From Brachymonas denitrificans (GTDB lineage Bacteria > Pseudomonadota > Gammaproteobacteria > Burkholderiales > Burkholderiaceae_C), in contig NZ_CAJQUA010000001.1 in assembly GCF_907163135.1 (NCBI RefSeq), positions 1,503,001 through 1,567,000 of the forward strand: 64,000 nt of DNA, written 5' to 3'. Shown here piece by piece: positions 56,775 through 64,000 of this stretch (positions are counted from its first letter, which is position 1; each line of letters starts with the position of its first letter). The position numbers were made by a program, and so were the translations under genes. The notes under the pieces were generated by a model. That model saw only the letters and a list, made by a program, of their open reading frames with translations, had not been told where the DNA came from and ran no database searches.

Positions 56775-59700
56775 ATGACGAACCTGTCTCTGCTGGATCT
56801 GGTGTTGCCTTACATGCTGTCCGGACAAGGCCTGGGGCCTTGGCATGCGGCCCTGGGAGCCATCATGGTCGACTGGCATGAAAGTGCCATGGCTGCGGAA
56901 GGTATCGCGTTGCGGGGACGTGCGCAGTTCGACCTCTCCGGGCAACCCTACATCGATCCGGCGCGCGGCCGCATCGGCTTCCGCGCCAAGACCGGGGGGG
57001 CGCACCCCCATGATGACCCTTCCCGGCGCGACCCCTGGCTGGACCTGCGTGACGCAGGGATCGATTTCGAGCTGCATGCGCCCCGGATGGCCTCCTCCGT
57101 CGTTGCGGCGGCTGCGGTATCGTCCGAACCACTCGTCAGTGTTCTGGCTGCCCTTGACCCGCCTCCTCTCGATGTGCCCAGCGATTATGTCAGCACCGAG
57201 TTCACGCTCGACATGGTCCTGACTTCGCTGGCGTTGCGCCCGCCCCTGCTGCGCGGCGCGCGCCTGCGGCCGGACGATGGCCTGCTCGAACCCGACGAGG
57301 CGCACCCGGACGTGGCCTTCTGGCTGCCACGCCTGAAATTGCGTCTGCAGCAGGATGCGGCCGGCTTGCTGACGCTGGATTTGCTGAGCGTGGGCAGTTC
57401 CGGACTGGACGATGCCGGTGACCTGGGGCTGGCCGAGATGGTCCGGATGGAGCCGCCCTACGCCTTCATCGGAGACTCGCGCGTGGTAGGTTTCGGCTTC
57501 CGGCGCGCAGTGCTGGACCTGTCCGACCAGTCCACGCCGCCGGAGGTGCTGGAGCAGTTCGGCTACGATGAAAACTGGAAGGGGCTGTATCTGCCGGAGA
57601 TCCGCCTGTTCGTGGCCCCGCACGGCATGCGCGATCTGGCGGTATCCGCCGGCGCACGCAACCTGCTGATCGGACTGGGAGACTCCCCCGGCATTACGGG
57701 CGATTTTGATCAGTCGATCATCAACCAGGGCGGGACGATGTCAGTGTCGGCTCGCTTCTTTGCGGCCGGCAACCGCGTCATCGGCTTCAACTCCCATGCG
57801 GATGGGAGTGCGAGTGCCGCCCTGCCACAGAAGACACGCGTCTGCATCGATGCGGCCGGCGCCAGACCGCCGTATGTCTACCAGGCAACACTGGATGGAG
57901 CGGCACTCACGGCAGCCGGCGACCCCAATGTCTTCGACCTCGATCTGGCTTCCCGCAACAGTGCAACGCTCACGCTTCAGGCCAGCACCGCAAGCTCCAG
58001 TGCCACGCTGACCCTGATGCTGACGCGTCGTGTCGAGCTGGCGCAACCGACACCCGGTGGGGCGCTGGCCCAGCCGGGCATGGAAATCCATACCGACGCC
58101 GTAACCATGGGCGGCACGGCCGTGAGCACGCACGAACTGGCCATCATTGCCCAGAATGCAGACTACGCAGTGGTCGCGCTCAGTCCGCCGCATGCGCAAA
58201 CACAATGGACAGTCAACGGCACGGACAGCGGCCCCTCGACCAGCGTGCAGGTGCCCGTGGCTCCAGGGACGAGCGCGCAGGTCAAGGCCACGGTGCCTGG
58301 CGCGGCCGGCGGCATGACGGAACTCGAATGCTTCTTTCGCTTTGACCGCCCCAAACCGAGCCAGCATCCGCATGGTGCCGAATCAGGTGTTGGCGCGGCC
58401 ACCTCGGACGGGCTGGCCGGGTCGTTGCCGCCGACAGGGCACACGTATTGCGTCGACTCCGGCAACAGTGCCACGCGCCCCGCCGCATCCACACGGGACG
58501 ATGCCCGCTTTCCGGGTGGCAGCAGTATCGGCCAGGCCTATGGCCCGATTCTGCAGAGCCTGCCCCAATCCGCCAGTGTCACCATTGAAGGCTATGCCAG
58601 CACCGAGGCCGACCCGAACGACGGCAGCTACAACCTGCTGCTCTCGCGCCGGCGTGCAGAGGCTTTTGCCGAACTGATTCGTGCTGCTGCGCCGGGCCAG
58701 TCCTTCAGCTACACCATCACCGGCAAGGGGGAGCACGGCGATGTCTCCCTGGAATCACGACGGCAGAACTGGCGGGCCGTGGCCCGCACCACGCTGCCCC
58801 CGCAACCCGAGACGCTGATCCAGGGCCGCGTCACCCGTGGACAGAACCAGCCGCAGCCGGTATTCGTCGATCCGCCTGACCCGACGCCGAAGCAGCCTGC
58901 CACTCCTGACTGGTTCCGCGCCTTGTGCACCAAGGTACGCATCGTGCGCGACGAATTCGTCGCCGTCGAAATTTGCGGCGAATTCGACATCCAGACTCCG
59001 ACGGAAAACTACCTGCAGGCTCAGGGCCACGGTGGCGACGCAGCCCTGGTCGGCCTGGGCGGCAACCCGGCAGACGGCATTCTCAAGGCGCGCATCCTCT
59101 TTCAGATCGACAACGCGACTGGCAACTGGTCGGCACAGGCCTTTCTGGGAGCCGACCCTGCTGACCGCAACGGCCTGTTTATGCTGGGACAGCTTCCTGG
59201 CCAGCCACTGCAATCTTCCGATGTCGGCCGCAACTTGCTGGGCATGACGGTGCTGTTCTGGCCCCTGCTGGATGCCACTGCGCCCGCGAACCCGTGCGCC
59301 GGCAACCTGATTCCTGCAGCGCTGTCGCTGGGCGCCATTGGTGTTGCCACCGCGCTGGCCGAAGCGGGCTGGTTCACCGTCGAGCGCATCATCTGGTATG
59401 GCGGGGAACTGGTGATCAAGCACACCGAGGGGTCCGGCACCGGCGTTGCCCTGCTGCTGGATGTGGAAACCGCCCTGTCCGCCGATGTTTCCCTGGCAGG
59501 GTTCACCCTGCTGACGATCCCGCGCGAGCAGCCCATGGTGGTGCGCTACAAGGCCATCGGGATGCGCTTCGGCAGCCAGCCGGGCGAACGCGATTTCCAG
59601 TTCCGGCCGGTTTTCGATTCGTCCAAGGGATACACCATCGACCTGTCGAGCCCCGGTGCGATTCGCGTTCCGGACCCGCTGGGCCAGATCGTGCGCATTC

Positions 59701-62700
59701 TGGGTGCACGCATTGCACGGACCAACCCCCTGTCCTTCGAGTTCGATCTGGGATTCGGCGTGGATCTTGGCGTGGTCTCCATCGACCGCGCCCGTATCCG
59801 CATGACGGCTAACACGAACGGCGCCAGTCCCGATTTTGGCGTGGAGTTGACCGCCTTTGGAGCCAGCGTGGATATCCCCGGCGCCCTGGCCGGCAAGGGG
59901 TACATGGAGCTGGGTCAGGAAATCGGCGGCCAGATCGACCTGACGCTGGTTCCCATCAGTACCCGTGTGTGTGCCGGCCTGAAGATCGCGCAGATTCCGG
60001 AACAGCAAGGTGGCCCCGCCACTGGCGTGATCGTGACGCTGGAGGTGGAGCTTCCGGTCTGCATTCCCCTGGCCAATTCCGGCCTGGGGATCTACGGTTT
60101 TCTCGGCCTGTTCGCGATGCACTACGGCCGCAACGAAAGCGGGCTGGAGAATTCGGCCGTGCCGGCGCTGGCCTGGCTCAAGGACCGCGCGGATGGCAAC
60201 CCCACCAACCTGAGCGCCTGGAAACCGGCCATCGACCGCTGGGCCTTTGGCGTGGGCGCCATTCTGGGCACCGTGGGCACCAGCGTGCTCCTCAACCTCA
60301 AGGGGGTGCTGCTGCTCGAGTTGCCGGGTCCGCGCATCCTGTTGCTGATGAAGGCGCGCATGCTGCAGGCCATGCCTGCGCTGGGCGACAAGAATGCCGA
60401 AGGCAATCTGCTGGCAGTAATCGACGTCGATGCGGCCAAGGGAACGCTGACCATCGGGCTGGTGGCGGACTACACCATAGATCCCCTGATCCAGCTGCGT
60501 CTCCCGGTAGAAGCCTTCTTCAATCTGGGTGACAGCAAGGACTGGCATCTGTATCTGGGACGCTACGATGACCCGGTACAGGCCAGCCTGTTCGGCGTGG
60601 TCGAAGGTTCCGGCTACCTGATGCTGTCGGGCAACGGCATTCCGGCCCATGGCAGCCTGCCTGCAGTCCAGGGATTTTCCATCGGCACCGGGCTGTATGC
60701 ATCCTTTACCTGGGGCAGCGTTCCGGCCCGGCTGTATGCGCGCATCGCGGGCGGCTTCGAGGCGGTGGTCGGCTTCGAACCCTTCCGGCTGAGCGGCACG
60801 ATGGAGGTCCGCGGTGAATTGCGCCTGTTCATCGTCAGCATCAGCGCCTGGGCCCGGCTGACCATCGATTCAGGGGAGGAACTGGTGAACGGCCTGCTGC
60901 GGCAGTTCACGCGCATCGATGGAGAAATCTGCGGCAAGGTCAAGTTCGTGTTCTTCAGCGTGAAGGGGTGCGTGCACTTCAGGCTGGGAAACAGCAATAT
61001 TCCTGCACCCGTGGCGCCAGAACTGGTGCGCGACCTCAAGCTCGTGTCCCGCTCGCCCGCCCTGGTCGTCGGAACCGGCGTCGACCGAGGAGTGGATACC
61101 GGCATAGGCACCGGTGTGCGCACGGCAGACGCCCAGCCACCCATTGACGAAAATGCCATCCCGGTGGTGCCCATCGACGCCATTCCGGTCCTGATGATGA
61201 GTGCCCCGCCCCAGGCTGACAGTCTCAAGATCTGGGACAAGCCGCCGACGACGCCTTCGGGCAGCAGCAGCGACGGCTGGACGCGTCGCGGGAGCAACTG
61301 GTACCACTACCAGCTGCACGAAGTGGTGGTGGAGCAGCCGATCGGCCCCGGACCGGCACCCAGCACCTGGTGGACCGCCAAAAAGCCCACGGATGAGAAT
61401 GCCGACGTGCAGCTGGCCCTGCTTTCTTGGGTGCCAGTGGCCACACCCAAGGCCTTCACGCGCGGCCGCTTTCAGGAAGAAACCATCGTGGAACGCTGGG
61501 GCACGGTGTGTCACCCGGCTGCGCCTGCTACATCGACGCTCTGGACTTTCGGCGACACACCACTGGGCATGTCGCCCCACGGCTGGACCCTGGTCGGGCA
61601 GGCCTGGCCCGATCCACCAGACACCGTGCGATCACGGGCGCCCGACCTGCAACTGCAGATCACGGAGCGCTGGCGCTGCGGTCTGGAGCATTACGACCAG
61701 ATGCGAGGCATCATTGCCGCCAGCGTACTGGGCGTGGCCAGCGCCTGCCCTCCGCTGCGCAAGAAAGAATCGCAGGAGAAGCCATCCGGAAAACCATGGC
61801 GCCCGGTATTTCATCGTGAACTGTTGCCGGATCAGCCCCTCACTCTCACCGAAGTGCTGGGCCGCATGCAGACGGGACAGTCCCTGTCACGCGCAGAAGT
61901 GCTCACCCAGGCCGGCACCCTGGCCGCAACGCAGTGGGGCGCCTATGTTCCGACCGAAAAGCAGCGAACAGCCGCAAAGCCCTGCTCGGCCCGTGCCCTC
62001 GGCGCCGCCATGCCGGACGACAAGGCGCCCGTCGCATTCGGCGATCCGGACGATGCAGAGGCTATCGTCCGCGCCTGGAAGCTGACTGGCTTCGAGCCCG
62101 GGGAACTCGGTAACGCCCTGACCCTGCATACAGGCCCGATCGTGGCCGGGCGCGTATTGCTCCTCGTCAGTTCGTTCGTGCTGCGTCAGAAGGCACTGCG
62201 CATCCGCCTGCTCGACAAGGATGGCATAACGCTGGGTTACCGCGACGTCTCGGACCCGGACCTGGTGACGGTGCGGGGCTGGCCTGTCGAGTGGACCGAC
62301 CTGCAATCGCCTTGGTACGACGCGATCTGGCTGGCAGCACGGTTCATGCCGCCCGGCGCTGAAGGAAAGCTGGGGAGCTATGTCAGTGTCATTGTCGACC
62401 TCAAGGGTGATTCTGCATGCCATCGTGTGGAAATCGGTCTGCGCCGGGGCAGCTATCTGGTGGATGAGCCCGCACGACTGCTGCGTCCGTTCTATCTGTG
62501 CGCCATCGAAATGATGCGCGTCGGCGAAATGGAGCGCCACGATTACGACGAGACCACCGTCACACGCAACCGGGAGGCCGCTGCGGCGGTATTGGGCCCC
62601 GACTCTGCCAACGAGGCCCTGCTGCTCCCCGATACGCTGTATCGCGTCGAAGCACGCTGGAGCGGCAAGGTGATCTACCAGGATGCCCGCCCCACGCCCG

Positions 62701-63947
62701 AACAAGCTGCCGCACTGCAGGCCACCGAGCACCACAGCCACTTCTGGTTCCGCACCGACAGGCACCCCCCGCTGCGCCTGGATCCCTGGATGCTGGTGAG
62801 CCTGCCCACGCCCGATGAGCGTCATTGCTTTACGGGCGATCCGCTCAGTCTGGTGTTTGCCACCCCGTCCGTCATGCGCCTGTACGAGGCCTACGGCAAG
62901 AAGCTGCAAGTGCGCATCAAGGCGGCATCGTTCCGGCACCCGCCTTCGACTGTCGCCGTGCCGCACCCGTTCCCGATCACCATGGCGACCGTCCGGCCGG
63001 TGGCCGCGAGCATTGTCTCTCCGTTCGAAGAGGTGCTGTCCGAACTGGTCAGTGGCAAGAAGCTGCCTCCGGGCGCACTGGGGCCAGGCGACGCCGCCAG
63101 GACAGACCCGGACCAGAAGCACATTCCCGGCCTGGGCACGAGCAAGCCCGGCAGTGGTCTGCCCTGCATCGCCGTGGACGAAGAGCGGATCCGCCATTCG
63201 CGCGTGGACATCCCGTTCGCCCTGGATCCGTTTACCGACTACCTGATCGTGGTGGAGATGGTTGACATGCAGACGGGCACTTCAGGCACTCCGGTGGAAG
63301 TATGGCGACGCGGGTTCTCTACGGGTGCCTATGCATCGCCGCAAGCCCTGGCCACCGCCTTTCTGGGCTATCGGCCGGAGCATCGCTGCGTCAGGGCAGG
63401 GAGCATTGCGGGTCTGGCAGGCACATTTCCCGCAAGCGCATCCGGGAACAGCGTGCAGGCCGAGGGGGCCGACTTCGACACGGCACTGCAAGCCTGCGGC
63501 ATCGAGCCCAGCCTCCCGCCGAAGGAGCCGCGTGTGGTGGCTCTGTGGGAGCAGACAGGGAATACGCCGCCGCAACCCCGGGCCGTGCTGGTGGATGCGC
63601 CCGAGCCCCTGCATCGCACTCGTCAGCTGCCGACTCGCATACAGGAGCAGACGCCCGATCGGCCCTCGCGCTGGGAACTGGAGTCCCATGCCTGGCTGGC
63701 TCTGGAGGCATACCGGCCCCAGCCGGATGAAATGGTGGCCGACGACGTCTTCGACCGTGTCATCTATGCGCCCGGCGGACAGCGCGCCATCGTACTGCTC
63801 AAGCCGGATAGCCGTGGCAAGTCCTTGCAGTTGGGGCTGACGCGGACCCGGTTCAGACATCCCCACCTGGACGGCACCGACGCGGTGGATGAGAGTTACA
63901 AATTGGGCTTCGTCGGCTTGCATGCAGCCCCTTGGGAGGAAACATGA
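56775..63947 (+). CDS. giant multi-domain protein of unknown function (2390 residues)
   Basis: The ORF is open from 56637, but AGGAG at 56763-56767 fixes the ATG at 56775 (MTNLSLLDLVLPYMLSGQGL). No signal peptide or membrane segment is visible. Approximate layout: residues 1-350, a beta-rich region (ENWKGLYLPEIRLFVAPHGM, GARNLLIGLGDSPGITGDF). 350-560, Ig/PKD-like stretches. 575-675, an OmpA-like segment (VTIEGYASTEADPNDGSYNL, LSRRRAEAFAELI, RRQNWRAVARTTL). 715-1430, repetitive alternating hydrophobic strands (RLSGTMEVRGELRLFIVSIS), vaguely like DUF6603 proteins (from memory). 1430-1480, a Gly/Val/Pro linker. 1480-2390, Trp-rich domains. The stop overlaps the next gene. Function unknown. Confidence 0.8.
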   Translation: MTNLSLLDLVLPYMLSGQGLGPWHAALGAIMVDWHESAMAAEGIALRGRAQFDLSGQPYIDPARGRIGFRAKTGGAHPHDDPSRRDPWLDLRDAGIDFELHAPRMASSVVAAAAVSSEPLVSVLAALDPPPLDVPSDYVSTEFTLDMVLTSLALRPPLLRGARLRPDDGLLEPDEAHPDVAFWLPRLKLRLQQDAAGLLTLDLLSVGSSGLDDAGDLGLAEMVRMEPPYAFIGDSRVVGFGFRRAVLDLSDQSTPPEVLEQFGYDENWKGLYLPEIRLFVAPHGMRDLAVSAGARNLLIGLGDSPGITGDFDQSIINQGGTMSVSARFFAAGNRVIGFNSHADGSASAALPQKTRVCIDAAGARPPYVYQATLDGAALTAAGDPNVFDLDLASRNSATLTLQASTASSSATLTLMLTRRVELAQPTPGGALAQPGMEIHTDAVTMGGTAVSTHELAIIAQNADYAVVALSPPHAQTQWTVNGTDSGPSTSVQVPVAPGTSAQVKATVPGAAGGMTELECFFRFDRPKPSQHPHGAESGVGAATSDGLAGSLPPTGHTYCVDSGNSATRPAASTRDDARFPGGSSIGQAYGPILQSLPQSASVTIEGYASTEADPNDGSYNLLLSRRRAEAFAELIRAAAPGQSFSYTITGKGEHGDVSLESRRQNWRAVARTTLPPQPETLIQGRVTRGQNQPQPVFVDPPDPTPKQPATPDWFRALCTKVRIVRDEFVAVEICGEFDIQTPTENYLQAQGHGGDAALVGLGGNPADGILKARILFQIDNATGNWSAQAFLGADPADRNGLFMLGQLPGQPLQSSDVGRNLLGMTVLFWPLLDATAPANPCAGNLIPAALSLGAIGVATALAEAGWFTVERIIWYGGELVIKHTEGSGTGVALLLDVETALSADVSLAGFTLLTIPREQPMVVRYKAIGMRFGSQPGERDFQFRPVFDSSKGYTIDLSSPGAIRVPDPLGQIVRILGARIARTNPLSFEFDLGFGVDLGVVSIDRARIRMTANTNGASPDFGVELTAFGASVDIPGALAGKGYMELGQEIGGQIDLTLVPISTRVCAGLKIAQIPEQQGGPATGVIVTLEVELPVCIPLANSGLGIYGFLGLFAMHYGRNESGLENSAVPALAWLKDRADGNPTNLSAWKPAIDRWAFGVGAILGTVGTSVLLNLKGVLLLELPGPRILLLMKARMLQAMPALGDKNAEGNLLAVIDVDAAKGTLTIGLVADYTIDPLIQLRLPVEAFFNLGDSKDWHLYLGRYDDPVQASLFGVVEGSGYLMLSGNGIPAHGSLPAVQGFSIGTGLYASFTWGSVPARLYARIAGGFEAVVGFEPFRLSGTMEVRGELRLFIVSISAWARLTIDSGEELVNGLLRQFTRIDGEICGKVKFVFFSVKGCVHFRLGNSNIPAPVAPELVRDLKLVSRSPALVVGTGVDRGVDTGIGTGVRTADAQPPIDENAIPVVPIDAIPVLMMSAPPQADSLKIWDKPPTTPSGSSSDGWTRRGSNWYHYQLHEVVVEQPIGPGPAPSTWWTAKKPTDENADVQLALLSWVPVATPKAFTRGRFQEETIVERWGTVCHPAAPATSTLWTFGDTPLGMSPHGWTLVGQAWPDPPDTVRSRAPDLQLQITERWRCGLEHYDQMRGIIAASVLGVASACPPLRKKESQEKPSGKPWRPVFHRELLPDQPLTLTEVLGRMQTGQSLSRAEVLTQAGTLAATQWGAYVPTEKQRTAAKPCSARALGAAMPDDKAPVAFGDPDDAEAIVRAWKLTGFEPGELGNALTLHTGPIVAGRVLLLVSSFVLRQKALRIRLLDKDGITLGYRDVSDPDLVTVRGWPVEWTDLQSPWYDAIWLAARFMPPGAEGKLGSYVSVIVDLKGDSACHRVEIGLRRGSYLVDEPARLLRPFYLCAIEMMRVGEMERHDYDETTVTRNREAAAAVLGPDSANEALLLPDTLYRVEARWSGKVIYQDARPTPEQAAALQATEHHSHFWFRTDRHPPLRLDPWMLVSLPTPDERHCFTGDPLSLVFATPSVMRLYEAYGKKLQVRIKAASFRHPPSTVAVPHPFPITMATVRPVAASIVSPFEEVLSELVSGKKLPPGALGPGDAARTDPDQKHIPGLGTSKPGSGLPCIAVDEERIRHSRVDIPFALDPFTDYLIVVEMVDMQTGTSGTPVEVWRRGFSTGAYASPQALATAFLGYRPEHRCVRAGSIAGLAGTFPASASGNSVQAEGADFDTALQACGIEPSLPPKEPRVVALWEQTGNTPPQPRAVLVDAPEPLHRTRQLPTRIQEQTPDRPSRWELESHAWLALEAYRPQPDEMVADDVFDRVIYAPGGQRAIVLLKPDSRGKSLQLGLTRTRFRHPHLDGTDAVDESYKLGFVGLHAAPWEET

Positions 63948-64000
63948 TGCGTCTAGTAGCTCCCCGGCAGTTCCTGCTGGATGCTGCGGTGCTGGATTGG
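63944..64000 (+). CDS. start of the next gene (cut by window edge)
   Basis: An open frame beginning MMRLVAPRQFLLDAAVLDW runs to the end of the window. GGAGG lies immediately before the ATG, and the first four bases overlap the stop of the giant gene (ATGA). The two are therefore translationally coupled and likely to encode partners. Too little is visible to name it. Confidence 0.7.
   Translation, partial: MMRLVAPRQFLLDAAVLDW

Noticed and set aside
58755-60650. Minus-strand open frame opposite the giant gene
   Set aside because: Composition is that of an antisense shadow, there is no start signal, and the sense frame is uninterrupted for 2390 codons.

Overview
The window is a 64 kb piece of a GC-rich, densely packed bacterial chromosome. 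Gene content and order (sdhB-sdhE-gltA; leuC-entericidin-leuD-leuB-asd-fimV-truA-trpF-trpB-trpA-accD; ribF-ileS-lspA; NhaR-linked antiporter) point to a betaproteobacterium of the order Burkholderiales, most like Comamonadaceae. That assignment is inference from gene order; no 16S rRNA gene is present. Almost all of the sequence is chromosomal housekeeping DNA. I see no prophage, transposase, integrase or CRISPR array.

Layout. 1-4.2 kb: end of the succinate dehydrogenase operon (sdhA 3' part, sdhB, sdhE) and citrate synthase, each unit closed by a terminator. 4.4-9.1 kb: a LysR regulator and leucine biosynthesis (leuC, a small entericidin-type lipoprotein, leuD, leuB). 9.1-13.1 kb: a DUF4298-like protein, a hotdog thioesterase, a putative Na+/H+ antiporter, an SpmA/SpmB-like membrane protein, a cupin and tRNA-Ala(CGC). 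13.2-17.4 kb: a Pat-type acyl-CoA-synthetase/acetyltransferase and an MFS transporter. 17.4-23.1 kb: the two glutathione-dependent formaldehyde detoxification genes (fghA and frmA, minus strand). Between them lies a plus-strand block: ECF sigma factor, zinc-finger anti-sigma, Spy/CnrX-like periplasmic protein, a His-tailed DUF6448-like protein, a small signal peptidase and a periplasmic protein of unknown function. Three near-identical ECF-type promoters (GGAAC, 16-17 nt, CGTT) precede the sigma gene and two of the block's other genes, so it looks like an autoregulated regulon.

23.4-31 kb: asd (with a candidate Thr/Lys-rich leader peptide), fimV, truA, trpF, trpB, trpA, accD. 31-34.3 kb: a TacAT-type toxin-antitoxin pair with a perfect 13-bp inverted-repeat operator, a PAT-family acetyltransferase and a vWA lipoprotein. 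34.4-50.1 kb: lysS, fpr, purN with a hydrolase that has lost its serine nucleophile, ribF, ileS, lspA, glmU, cbpM-cbpA, an Lrp/AsnC regulator and glmS divergent across a strongly AT-rich control region. 50.1-56.4 kb: an alpha/beta hydrolase, a heptanucleotide tandem repeat between convergent genes, a CaCA cation exchanger, an outer-membrane protein, and a cluster of nhaR, a putative Na+/H+ antiporter and a DapB-like reductase.

The right end (56.8 kb to the edge) is the least ordinary part. A 2390-residue protein with no visible signal peptide carries Ig-like stretches, an internal OmpA-like segment, a long beta-rich middle and a tryptophan-rich C-terminal part. Its stop overlaps the start of the next gene, which runs off the window. 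This is the best candidate for an undescribed system, but most of it lies outside the window.
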